Counted from the first letter of the stretch, positions 1 to 6,767 are shown. The stretch is DNA of 8,919 bases from Bacillota bacterium (GCA_021802375.1 JAKAAL010000128.1:1-8919); one strand, 5' to 3'. The notes: a model not told the origin generated them from the letters alone. Numbers and translations are program-made.

Positions 1-119
1 GAGATATCACTCAAGTCGTGGACGCGGGGATGTTGGTTCCCCACTCAAAGGACTATTACAAGACCGTTTTTTCAGCCCTTGTCGAGCATTTTAGATCCCG
101 CGAGGTCCGTCATCAATGA
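1..119 (+). CDS. C-terminal end of an unrecognised protein (5' partial)
   Basis: The frame starting at base 3 is open from the window edge to a TGA at 117-119 and gives 38 residues: DITQVVDAGMLVPHSKDYYK, then TVFSALVEHFRSREVRHQ. Hydrophobic residues alternate with charged ones as in a folded domain ending in an amphipathic helix, so this is probably the true end of a gene that starts outside the window. The other two forward frames are less protein-like; one is blocked by a TAG at about 74-76 and the other is the upstream extension of the next gene. The family cannot be named from this piece. A strand-loop-helix ending of this kind is seen in alpha/beta hydrolases, but that is only a guess. 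No terminator is visible in the 70 bases before the next gene. Confidence 0.5.
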   Translation, partial: DITQVVDAGMLVPHSKDYYKTVFSALVEHFRSREVRHQ

Positions 120-173
120 CACCCCCATATTCCAGGTCCAGTCCTTCGAATTCTGTCATATCAAACGGCAGAC

Positions 174-182
174 AAGAGGGGG
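174..182 (+). promoter_or_regulatory. Ribosome binding site fixing the start at 190
   Basis: AAGAGGGGG lies 7 bases before the ATG at 190. It supports this start over the in-frame TTG at 79, which lies inside the preceding gene and has no such site. Confidence 0.7.
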
Positions 183-189
183 CAGTGAA

Positions 190-528
190 ATGTCTCAATC
201 CATGCGTAGTACCGAGAATCCTGAACCCGCGACGACCATACGGTCATCGAAACCACGTCGCCACCGCCGGCATGGCTGGGCTCGCGCCTTAGGCACTTTG
301 GTGGTCCTCTTACTTATCTTGGTCGTGATCGCGGTGTGGGGACTGCATCGACTCGGCTTGACGAATAGCACACTATCGGGAATTTCGCGCCAACTACAGG
401 GTCAGTCATCCAAGTTATCGTCGGTCAATGCTCGGTTGCAAGAACTCCTGGTCACGGTACAAAATGGGCTCCAAAAGCTGAGTCAAGAGCTGACCACTCT
501 TATCCGTCTAGCTCGCCAGCATCTATAA
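190..528 (+). CDS. Small single-span membrane protein with leucine-zipper-like extracytoplasmic region
   Basis: This 112-residue protein is not from a family I recognise. Residues 1-20 are polar. A strongly basic patch (KPRRHRRHGWAR, 21-32) precedes one hydrophobic span at about 34-52 (LGTLVVLLLILVVIAVWGL), so the positive-inside rule puts the N terminus in the cytoplasm and the C-terminal 60 residues outside. That tail has an aliphatic residue exactly every seventh position: L62, L69, L76, L83, V90, L97 and L104. A second partial stripe is I65, V79 and L86. This is typical of a parallel coiled coil, so the protein is probably an oligomeric bitopic membrane protein. The ATG at 190 is chosen because of its ribosome binding site. 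The stop lies inside the 3' end of the convergent MFS gene, a 29-base tail-to-tail overlap. Function is unknown; it could organise a membrane complex or act as a cell-division or secretion accessory. Confidence 0.65.
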   Translation: MSQSMRSTENPEPATTIRSSKPRRHRRHGWARALGTLVVLLLILVVIAVWGLHRLGLTNSTLSGISRQLQGQSSKLSSVNARLQELLVTVQNGLQKLSQELTTLIRLARQHL

Positions 529-1738
529 CGGATGCCTGGCCATAAGATGTGGCGGCCGGTGGTCGCACCCGCCACCACCAGAAGAGTCCGAATAGGGCTG
601 CCATCATCATTATGATGCCCGCCGTCGCTAACAGCGTGCCGGGCGTGGTGACCTCGAGTCCCCACGAAACCAACCCCAAGCCCATCACGTTTAACACGGA
701 CATGATGAATTGCTGTAGGGCAAAAAGACGCCCTTGGAGATCTTTATCGATGTGCCGCCCAATATGGGTGTCCAACGCTACGTGCACCAGGGGACTTCCT
801 AAGGCCCCGATTACACTAGCGGCAAGCGCCCATGCGTACAAGGGGCTTACGGCAATGGCGAAGAATCCAATTCCTGATACTAACCAGGAGAGAAAGTACA
901 CGCTTTGGAGGCGGTTGACGAAGAGCGGAACCACCACGAGAGTACCGAGAATGGTACTAAGACCCCAAACCGAGCGCAGGACGCCGAAGCCCCCAGCACC
1001 GGCATGCCAGACTTCAAGACTTAAAAGTGGAATGGCCAGGGTAAATGCTGGCCAGAGCAGATTATTCATGCCGCGGATGACTAACGCGGTCCCGAGGAAG
1101 CGGTCGCGTGCTACTACCGTTACAGCTTGGTGAAAGCCGCTCCAGGTGGTCTTCTCTTGAGCTCCGGGAGCTCGGGTGACGAGGTCTTGAGGAATGCCGC
1201 GCCAGGTCCACCATACAGCGGCCCAGAGTACGGCAATAACGGTTAGAATCCATCCCACCGGTAACACCACCAGACTGGCGCCGCCGACTACAGGACCTAA
1301 CAAAACACCCACTCTTGACCCGAGTTCATAGCGTGCGGAAGCACGGCTTAGATGAGGGTCGGACGTGGTGCGCATCAGATAGGCTTGGGCCGAGGGGATC
1401 ACCCGGGCATAGAGCCATCCGTTTAGTGCCGCCAACACAATTAACCCAATGGCTTGGCCTGGGGCCAGCCAGGCACCGGAGCCCATCGCTAGGACCTGGG
1501 CTCCAACCAGATAGGACAACGTTTTGCCACCACCTCGATGGGCACCCCAGATACCGACGACCACCATGGGAATGGTTTGTGCAGCGACGCCCCACGCCAT
1601 CCATACGGGCGAGTGGGTCAATTTTAACACGCGCCATAAGAGGACGATGGTCCACATGTTTTCTGCCATGTAATAGAGCGGCAGGCCGATAAAGAATCGT
1701 TGAGCGCCTAGATGACGCCACCATGCGTGACTGGGCAC
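500..1738 (-). CDS. MFS transporter, MFS_3-like (putative exporter)
   Basis: The 412-residue length and about 12 hydrophobic segments fit a major facilitator superfamily permease in the cytoplasmic membrane. Visible marks are a degenerate motif A after TM2 (VGIWGAHRGGGK, about 61-72), a motif C-like GSRVGVLLGPVVGG at 140-153 in the fifth span, a polar central loop at about 180-205, and GRLFALQQF late in the C-terminal half. These resemble the MFS_3/EntS-type drug or siderophore exporters, but the substrate cannot be inferred. The usual Asp and Arg pair of motif A (DRxGRR) is not preserved. The start is GTG at 1738; AGGACGGG lies upstream (AGGA about 10 bases away) and an in-frame TAG blocks extension. 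The next in-frame ATG is residue 24, inside the first span. It follows the other MFS gene on the same strand after 71 bases with no terminator seen, so co-transcription is likely. Its 3' end overlaps the convergent membrane-protein gene. Confidence 0.85.
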   Translation of the reverse strand: MPSHAWWRHLGAQRFFIGLPLYYMAENMWTIVLLWRVLKLTHSPVWMAWGVAAQTIPMVVVGIWGAHRGGGKTLSYLVGAQVLAMGSGAWLAPGQAIGLIVLAALNGWLYARVIPSAQAYLMRTTSDPHLSRASARYELGSRVGVLLGPVVGGASLVVLPVGWILTVIAVLWAAVWWTWRGIPQDLVTRAPGAQEKTTWSGFHQAVTVVARDRFLGTALVIRGMNNLLWPAFTLAIPLLSLEVWHAGAGGFGVLRSVWGLSTILGTLVVVPLFVNRLQSVYFLSWLVSGIGFFAIAVSPLYAWALAASVIGALGSPLVHVALDTHIGRHIDKDLQGRLFALQQFIMSVLNVMGLGLVSWGLEVTTPGTLLATAGIIMMMAALFGLFWWWRVRPPAATSYGQASVIDAGELDG

Positions 1739-1809
1739 TCGAATCCCGTCCTATCCTAAGTTTTTCAGATAATCCAAAGCGGCGTGAGACTTCCTCGTGG
1801 ACGGCATCG

Positions 1810-3024
1810 CTAACTGGCGTGCGATCGTTCGCCTTCGGCCGGGACGTCGCGAAAAGCATAATAATAGGTGACCAAATTGAGGCTCATAAAAATGACAGCA
1901 CCCAAGATCGGAACTTCCAGAAAACTATCCATTAAAGCCCCACCCACCGCTGGACTAATCATCGACGTGACCTGAGAGGGTAGGGATCCAAATGCCGAAA
2001 CTCGACTTCGGAAGCGTGGATCGCTGACGCCCATCACATAGGACTGACGTGCAGGCATACCGAGCGAGTTAAAAGCCATGCGTAGGGTGTATAAGAGTCC
2101 CGCTACCCAAAAACTCGGGGCCCAGATCATCAGTAACAGAGCCACTAGACTGATGCCGCGCGTGACGACGACCGTTTTCACCGCGCCGAGAATCTTGGTG
2201 AGAGGGGCGGACCATAAATACGGGAATGCGGAGGCGAGATTGACGATCGTATAGACAACACCAATTTCCGCCGGACCTACCCCATAGCGGCGGTAGAACC
2301 AATAGGTTAAGAGCGGACCCAAAAAGCCAAACCCGAGTCCGTTGAGCGCATTGGTCACACCTAATCGGCCTACGAGGCGCCGCACCGAGATAGGGGACGC
2401 ACCGGGGTCGACAATGGCCGTCGACGGGGGTGACTCCCGGATCGGTACGGTAGCGAACACCATGCCCAAAGAAATCAGGGCACTAGCCCCAAAGAGCCAG
2501 CGATAACTTTCTAGCCAGCTCATCCCTTGCCCATGTAGGAGGCTTGGGACCACTGCCACCAAAGATCCTGCGGCGCCCGCCATCACTCCCACAAACGAGA
2601 GTTGCCCAAACGCACGCGTTCGGTCTGCCACGCCAATCGAATCCGCAACGAGGGGTTGTTCGGCTGGAAAAACCGGGCCCCAGGACCCTCCACTACCAGC
2701 TCCGCCGCCTCGCCCGACGCCACCCAACCCACTGGCTAGGATGACGATCCAAAACGCTGGGGAGAGTGCCATCCCGAGTCCGCCCAGCACCGCGAGCATC
2801 GCTAGCCCCATGATGACCCGCTTGCGACCATACTTGTCTGCGGCAAGACCGACACCGGCCACCAGCAGTACGGTCACTCCGCCTGAAATCGCTAAGACCA
2901 GACCAATTCTGGCTGCCGAATACCCGGCGCGCGCTAAATACAGGGGAAATATTACCGTAAGAAATGCGGTTGAAAAGCTGCGTAAAATACGTCCAGTAAT
3001 TAACCACCTTAAGTTGTTGGTCAC
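1810..3024 (-). CDS. MFS transporter with canonical motif A
   Basis: This 404-residue permease has about 12 membrane spans. The loop between TM2 and TM3 has a textbook motif A (GLAADKYGRKRV, about 59-70). An unusually glycine-rich stretch follows at about 100-117 (GLGGVGRGGGAGSGG) and leads into WGPVFPAEQPLVAD. A second conserved-looking patch (SRVSAFGSLPSQVTSMISPA) lies in the C-terminal half. The family moves small solutes or drugs using the proton gradient; the substrate here is unknown. The start is GTG at 3024, preceded by GGAGGAG (complement of 3036-3042) 11 bases away. A nearer ATG in the leader is out of frame and hits TGA after four codons. The gene is first of a two-gene minus-strand unit with the other MFS gene. 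The two are not close duplicates by eye: motif A and the glycine-rich segment differ strongly. Confidence 0.88.
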   Translation of the reverse strand: MTNNLRWLITGRILRSFSTAFLTVIFPLYLARAGYSAARIGLVLAISGGVTVLLVAGVGLAADKYGRKRVIMGLAMLAVLGGLGMALSPAFWIVILASGLGGVGRGGGAGSGGSWGPVFPAEQPLVADSIGVADRTRAFGQLSFVGVMAGAAGSLVAVVPSLLHGQGMSWLESYRWLFGASALISLGMVFATVPIRESPPSTAIVDPGASPISVRRLVGRLGVTNALNGLGFGFLGPLLTYWFYRRYGVGPAEIGVVYTIVNLASAFPYLWSAPLTKILGAVKTVVVTRGISLVALLLMIWAPSFWVAGLLYTLRMAFNSLGMPARQSYVMGVSDPRFRSRVSAFGSLPSQVTSMISPAVGGALMDSFLEVPILGAVIFMSLNLVTYYYAFRDVPAEGERSHAS

Positions 3025-3035
3025 CGAATACCCAT

Positions 3036-3042
3036 CTCCTCC
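3036..3042 (-). promoter_or_regulatory. Ribosome binding site of the upstream MFS gene
   Basis: The minus strand reads GGAGGAG, 11 bases before the GTG at 3024. The spacing is slightly long, but the match to the anti-Shine-Dalgarno sequence is strong and it decides for a GTG start. Confidence 0.55.
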
Positions 3043-3050
3043 ACTTGGAC

Positions 3051-3056
3051 ATTATA
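3051..3056 (-). promoter_or_regulatory. Candidate -10 box (TATAAT) of the MFS operon
   Basis: A perfect TATAAT on the minus strand lies 26 bases before the GTG at 3024, leaving room for a short leader with the GGAGGAG site. No good -35 hexamer is found at 16-18 bases (the sequence there is near CCGTAA), so an activator or another sigma factor would be needed, or the match is by chance. Confidence 0.35.
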
Positions 3057-3084
3057 CGGCTTTTGTTCATCGGTTACGGATTCC

Positions 3085-3112
3085 TTGGACTCGATTGATG
3101 GAATACTATGAA
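3085..3112 (+). promoter_or_regulatory. Candidate promoter of the nucleotidyltransferase gene
   Basis: TTGGAC (3085-3090), a 16-base spacer and TATGAA (3107-3112) form a plausible sigma-70-type promoter. Transcription would start near 3119, so the message would be nearly leaderless and the weak AAGGTGAT site (3111-3118) would fall mostly outside it. It shares the divergent intergenic region with the MFS promoter. Confidence 0.3.
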
Positions 3113-3129
3113 GGTGATACCCTATCCTC

Positions 3130-3825
3130 ATGATGCCAAAAGCGTTCAATGAGGCAGACCTGGTCGACTGGATTCGGACCCAAGTAGCCGATGTGATTTC
3201 GGTTCAAGCCGTTATCCTATGCGGATCTCGGGCACGGGGTACGCACGATCTGGTGAGTGACATCGATCTTTTGGTGGTGATTGAGGGTTCCATAAAATAC
3301 CTGCAATGGGGCACCTGGCAGGGCATTCCGATCGAGGTGATGTATGTTCCGCGGGATCTGGTGCATCATACGCGACCGGGACTTTTGGAGGGCCGTCGTA
3401 TCTTATGGCAGCGTGAGGATTTCGATTCCCGTCGGGTGCCGGAGTCTGGACCCGTAGCGGCTCGTGTTACGAGCCGGATTGGCTATACGGGATGGGACTT
3501 GCGCCAAGCCTTAAAGATTCTCGAAGCGCTGCTACGAGAGGGTGACACGGCAGCGTTTTGGTACGGTGTGGGGGCGTGGATGAGTACTGCGGTACAGTAT
3601 GTCCTCGAGAGCAAAAAAATAGCCCTTCCAACCCACCGTAGGCAGTGGCCCTTGCTCGAGGCGGTGGCACCGGAGACCGCAACGATATTGGATGGCCTCT
3701 TTGCCATCAGAGATCCGCAACGATTGTACCCTGCAATGGTCCATGTGATGGACAACCACTTAAAGGTACCGCCGTGGCGCCCGCTCCAAGAGTCCCCAAT
3801 GGTCCCTATAAGCTTCAAAGTATGA
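3130..3825 (+). CDS. Nucleotidyltransferase-fold protein with altered C terminus
   Basis: The 231-residue product carries the DNA polymerase beta-like minimal nucleotidyltransferase signature: GSRARG at 32-37, SDIDLLVV at 43-50 with the two metal-binding acids D44 and D46, and the third carboxylate E69 in IPIEVMYV. The family moves a nucleotide from NTP to a protein, RNA or small molecule, including antibiotics. Residues from about 115 to 200 look all-helical (for example DLRQALKILEALLREGDTAA), like the HEPN/KNTase-type C-terminal domain, so catalysis and substrate binding may sit on one chain. No separate HEPN partner gene is adjacent, which argues against a classic two-gene MNT-HEPN toxin-antitoxin pair. 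Two ATGs in tandem (3130, 3133) could serve as the start, with only a weak ribosome site. The last 11 or so codons are read from solute-binding-protein DNA in the wrong frame, so the native C terminus has probably been lost or replaced. Confidence 0.75.
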   Translation: MMPKAFNEADLVDWIRTQVADVISVQAVILCGSRARGTHDLVSDIDLLVVIEGSIKYLQWGTWQGIPIEVMYVPRDLVHHTRPGLLEGRRILWQREDFDSRRVPESGPVAARVTSRIGYTGWDLRQALKILEALLREGDTAAFWYGVGAWMSTAVQYVLESKKIALPTHRRQWPLLEAVAPETATILDGLFAIRDPQRLYPAMVHVMDNHLKVPPWRPLQESPMVPISFKV

Positions 3826-4850
3826 CCCCAAATAGCCAATGGGTGTTTGTGCCCAATCCTGGGTACGATGGCCATAAGTCATACTTGAACAAAGTGATTT
3901 TTCAATATGAGACCTCGCCGTCCAACGAATTCACCTCCCTTAAAACCGGCACCCTCAATGTTGGGTATCTTGGAATCTCACTGCTAGGCTCTAAGAGTCA
4001 GTTGACCCATGATACGCTCACGACACCGTATACGTTGGGCTTTAACTATTTCAACCTCAACATGAACTCGAATGCTCCGAACGGCATCGGTAAGGCATTC
4101 CAAGAGTTAGCAGTCCGACAAGCGCTCCAGTTGGGTATCGATCAAAAGGGCATGATTCAGCATATCTTTAATGGGTATGGAGTCGTAGATGACACGACGA
4201 TAGCGCCCAAACCCAAAACCTCATTCTTTGACCCCGCGCTTTACACGCAGCCTTACGCGTTTAACCCCAAGCGGGGCAAGGCTATCTTGCAAAAAGCCGG
4301 ATGGCACATGGTCAATGGCGTCATGACCAAGAACAACATCAAACTCGAATTCACTTTGGACTATGCCTCTGGCAGTCAAAGTGGAACCAACGCCGTTGAA
4401 CTCATGAAGAGCGACTGGGCTCAAGAGGGCATCATTGTGCACTTAGTGTCGCAACCCTTCAATACCGTGGTCAGCTACAGTCAAGCCAATGCCACCAAGT
4501 GGGCCGCTATTAACTGGGGCCAGGGTAACCTCGGCGGCTGGTCCTACGGAAATCCGTATCCCAGCGGCGGCGGACTCTTTGGCCAAGGCGGAGCCGAAAA
4601 CTCCGGCGGCTACAACAGCCCGACCATGAACGCTTTAATCCAGGCCACGTATCTACCAGGTACCCAGCAACAACAACTGCAACGACTCTATGCCTATGAA
4701 TCTTACGCGGCCAAGCATCTCCCCGGTGCCATCTTCTTACCGTGGGAACCGCAACTCTTAGTTCACGAAAACAACATTCATGGCACGGTCTCGTCGTACA
4801 ACCCGGTCGGGGACGTCATCGCTCCCAACTACTGGTGGATCTCCAAGTAA
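3792..4850 (+). pseudogene. 5'-truncated family-5 ABC solute-binding protein (peptide/nickel type)
   Basis: From about 3792 the frame reads VPNGPYKLQSMTPNSQWVF, the middle-of-protein motif of SBP family 5 (OppA/DppA-like). It continues without a break for about 352 residues to the TAA at 4848-4850. Further family-like patches are the ELAVRQALQLGIDQKGMIQ helix, FNPKRGKAILQKAGW, and a tail rich in Gly and Asn with NYWWISK at the end. Full members are usually about 550-600 residues, so roughly the first 200-250 are missing, including the signal peptide, lipobox Cys and most of lobe I. Upstream, this frame is only a shadow of the nucleotidyltransferase gene. The first ATG in the fragment (3822) has no ribosome site. 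No permease or ATPase gene is nearby. An intact protein would capture oligopeptides outside the cell; this one cannot be exported and is almost surely dead, although the reading frame is still clean, which suggests a recent event. Confidence 0.8.
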
Positions 4851-4863
4851 GGATCGCATTGGG

Positions 4864-4904
4864 AAGAGAAGGAGGAGGGCCATTAGCCATCCTCCTTCTC
4901 TTTT
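4864..4904 (+). terminator. Rho-independent terminator after the solute-binding-protein remnant
   Basis: AAGAGAAGGAGGA (4864-4876) pairs perfectly with TCCTCCTTCTCTT (4890-4902). A G/A mismatch and a GGC/GCC inner stem close a five-base loop (CATTA), and a T-run follows (4901-4904). It starts 13 bases after the stop codon. In the other direction the hairpin is followed by CCC rather than Ts, so it serves the plus strand mainly and is a weak candidate for the convergent M20 gene. Confidence 0.85.
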
Positions 4905-4919
4905 AATTCGTGGCATTGA

Positions 4920-6113
4920 TTATACGGGTAAATCCGCTCCGGATATCCTAAACTCTTCGACCACCTCATCCCGAAACCCTGGATCTCCAAGAAAGTCGAC
5001 CCCCGCATGGGCTAGGGCACTCGCCATCCGCAGCATTTTAAGCTGCGCACCAGGACTCCCGGCAGCATCGCGCATCGCATGGGAATGACCGGGGGTTCCT
5101 TCGGGCACAATGCCTAAATAGGGATGAATCGTCGGAATGCGCAAACTCACGTTACCAATATCACTTGAGCCGGTACCGCCCCGTAATAGTGGTTCCTGCA
5201 CGACTTCACCGGCTTCTCGAAGATAGTCCGCCACCCGGTTAGCCAACGCATGATTGTTCTTTCTTTCCGCATAAAGTGGACGATCCTCAAAGCTCACCGT
5301 GGTCCCGCTAGCCATCGCTGCGCCTTCGGCGCATTGTTTGACACGGATTAGGAGCGCTTTCACGGCCTCTGCCGTCAAGGCTCGCACCAAAAAGTGGGCT
5401 TCGGTGAAGTCTGACACCACATTGGGTGCCGCCCCGCCATGCCGAATAATCCCATGAATTCGGGCGGTCTCGGGAATATGCTGGCGCAGACCATCAATCG
5501 CTACAAAAAATTGAATCATGGCCGCCAACGCGTTACGACCCTGTTGTGGGCTTCCAGCAGCATGTGCCGACACCCCATGAAATTGCACAAACAGGTCTAT
5601 AAGCGCTGTCGCGTGGCGAAAGGGAACTGTGCGGTCCCCGGGATGAAACATCAGGGCGGCGTCCACTGTATCAAACACACCGGCCTCCAACTCCGTGATC
5701 TTGCCCCCATCAGCTTCTTCGCCAGGAGTTCCGACCACCCAAACCGTGCCGGGCCGATCCGGCCCCAACCGATGGAGTGCAATCGCCGCGGCTAACCCAC
5801 CGGCGGCAATGAGATTATGTCCACAGGCATGCCCGATTTCTGGAAGGGCATCGTACTCCAGCAAATAAGCGACAATAGGGTGGGACCCGTCTCCCGACAC
5901 CGCGCGAAATCCCGTAGCCAGACCCGCAAGTGGCGACTCTACCTGCAGTCCTTCATTCTCTAAAGTGTCTTTTAAGAGTTCGGCAGCTCTAAATTCGTGT
6001 AAGGACAATTCCGGATGGGAATGAATCGCAAGACTAATCTCGGTCGCCAATCCTGCGATATCCGGCATGATTTCCGCAATCCTACGGTGAAGTGATGCTA
6101 ACGTGGCCATCAT
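4920..6113 (-). CDS. M20-family metallopeptidase / amidohydrolase (AbgB/PM20D2-like)
   Basis: The 397-residue enzyme has the di-metal M20 hydrolase pattern in order: HACGHN (95-100), the GTPGEEADGGK loop with acids E132 and E133 (128-138), MFHPGD with H157, the dimerisation-domain start HGVSAHAAGSPQQGRNA (179-195), IHGIIRHGGAAPNVV (219-233), and the late metal-site region GTPGHSHAMRD (339-349). The layout with a Cys in HACGH and GEEADGGK is that of the aminoacylase-1-like-2 / p-aminobenzoyl-glutamate hydrolase / Xaa-Arg dipeptidase group. These cut amide bonds of dipeptides or N-acyl amino acids in the cytoplasm; the exact substrate is open. Length is usual for the family and the gene looks intact. 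The start is the first of two ATGs (6113), with GGAAAGGGAG 7 bases upstream. It converges on the solute-binding-protein remnant, which suggests a former peptide uptake and breakdown locus, but the strands are opposite and the link is only suggestive. Confidence 0.88.
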   Translation of the reverse strand: MMATLASLHRRIAEIMPDIAGLATEISLAIHSHPELSLHEFRAAELLKDTLENEGLQVESPLAGLATGFRAVSGDGSHPIVAYLLEYDALPEIGHACGHNLIAAGGLAAAIALHRLGPDRPGTVWVVGTPGEEADGGKITELEAGVFDTVDAALMFHPGDRTVPFRHATALIDLFVQFHGVSAHAAGSPQQGRNALAAMIQFFVAIDGLRQHIPETARIHGIIRHGGAAPNVVSDFTEAHFLVRALTAEAVKALLIRVKQCAEGAAMASGTTVSFEDRPLYAERKNNHALANRVADYLREAGEVVQEPLLRGGTGSSDIGNVSLRIPTIHPYLGIVPEGTPGHSHAMRDAAGSPGAQLKMLRMASALAHAGVDFLGDPGFRDEVVEEFRISGADLPV

Positions 6114-6120
6114 TTATGGA

Positions 6121-6130
6121 CTCCCTTTCC
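6121..6130 (-). promoter_or_regulatory. Ribosome binding site of the M20 gene
   Basis: The minus strand reads GGAAAGGGAG, 7 bases before the tandem ATG ATG at 6113/6110. This supports the first ATG as the start. Confidence 0.6.
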
Positions 6131-6151
6131 GACCTGGATCCCTATGAAGCA

Positions 6152-6514
6152 TCAAGCAACCGTACGATTGCGGGGATGCCCCCTAGAGTTTTTGCGGACG
6201 GCTTTAGCTATGACTCGGGCCCCCTCGTTATGGACAATGTTCTGACCCACGGCTAAATCCATCTGAAGACAGGAGCATTGCGGTGCATTTGGTAAAGGTA
6301 GTTCATCGACTCGGACCGTGAGCGTCCGGCAGCTAACCTTGCAGGACCCTTCCCAATCTTGGATTGAAGTCGCCCAGTTCACCGGTTCATCGGCCAAAAT
6401 CTCATCAGGGTAGGCGTCGTACCACCAGATATTGGATGGCTTGGTCGGTGTTATTTCGTAGACCGGGTTTTCCTTCGCGGTGTACTCGAATGGCGGTTTC
6501 TTGGTTGATCTCGA
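6152..6514 (-). pseudogene. Unrecognised start-less open frame, possibly a decayed gene
   Basis: Between a TAA at 6515-6517 and the TAG-free run to the stop at 6152-6154, 120 codons are open on the minus strand. The first part is strikingly protein-like (KKPPFEYTAKENPVYEITPT, then KPSNIWWYDAYPDEILADEP), with G/C-rich third positions. No ATG or GTG is available there; the first usable start is a TTG at 6397 with no clear ribosome site, giving 81 residues. That shorter form has four cysteines, C19, C23, C41 and C43 (CX3C and CXC), which could bind metal. The stop lies 38 bases before the M20 start on the same strand, so it could once have been the gene upstream in an operon. I do not recognise a family. 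Part of it overlaps another protein-like frame at 6415-6505, so one of the two is a shadow. It may be a gene remnant, a small real protein, or chance. Confidence 0.3.
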
Positions 6515-6517
6515 TTA

Positions 6518-6738
6518 AATTATCAATCTCAAAAGGCCTTGCATCCAATGTCTTCTTTTAGCTGGCACCGGTCTTGCCATGCGATTCTGTTTGAATGCAT
6601 GCATCGGCCCTCACTAGGCCTAAGGCGTGAGGAATCGCGCGCTCAATGTCCATTGGCAATCCCGTCCATCCTGATAGTACCACGCAGCCGTGCTGAGAGA
6701 ACCCTCGGTTTGCCAGGATCCCCTGTCGCCACAACAAC
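6518..6738. other. Intergenic stretch without a convincing gene
   Basis: About 220 bases between the start-less frame and the Rsm22 promoter region hold only short open frames on both strands. None has both a ribosome site and a family signature. A ten-base palindrome ATGCATGCAT (6595-6604) and a small inverted CTCAC/GTGAG pair near 6610-6631 are the only visible structures. On the minus strand several short protein-like runs sit in different frames (for example AEKQVVVATGDPGKPRVLSA at about 6700-6750, then MDIERAIPHALGLVRADA), which is what a frameshifted, decayed gene would look like. Confidence 0.4.
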
Positions 6739-6767
6739 TTGCTTCTCGGCCATAACTGAGGTTAAAT
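6739..6767 (+). promoter_or_regulatory. Candidate promoter of the Rsm22-type gene
   Basis: TTGCTT (6739-6744), exactly 17 bases, then TTAAAT (6762-6767). The match is moderate (3/6 and 4/6 to consensus) but the spacing is ideal, and the resulting leader of about 38 bases holds the ribosome site. Confidence 0.3.

Noticed and set aside
550..577. GTGGCGG ... CCGCCAC hairpin as a terminator for the small membrane-protein gene
   Set aside because: It lies within the coding end of the convergent MFS gene and no T-run follows on either strand.
549..1133. Plus-strand open frame of 194 codons
   Set aside because: It is the exact antisense of the MFS gene, is rich in Arg, Pro and Thr with low-complexity runs, and has no ribosome site or family motif.
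1326..1859. Minus-strand open frame of 177 codons
   Set aside because: Lies in another frame of the same strand over the two MFS genes; the MFS frames have clear membrane spans and motifs, this one does not.
2741..3133. Plus-strand open frame ending at the nucleotidyltransferase start
   Set aside because: Most of it is antisense to the second MFS gene and the rest is the divergent promoter region; no family signature.
3645..3791. Reading the solute-binding protein as starting at 3645
   Set aside because: This stretch is the nucleotidyltransferase gene in a wrong frame; the translated residues have no signal peptide, no lipobox and no similarity to the binding-protein family.
3130..3825. Two-gene MNT-HEPN toxin-antitoxin system
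   Set aside because: No separate HEPN gene is adjacent; the upstream gene is a divergent MFS pump and the downstream one is a binding-protein remnant.
3483..3875. Minus-strand frames under the nucleotidyltransferase (130, 75 and 71 codons)
   Set aside because: Antisense shadows; the plus strand shows the catalytic nucleotidyltransferase motifs.
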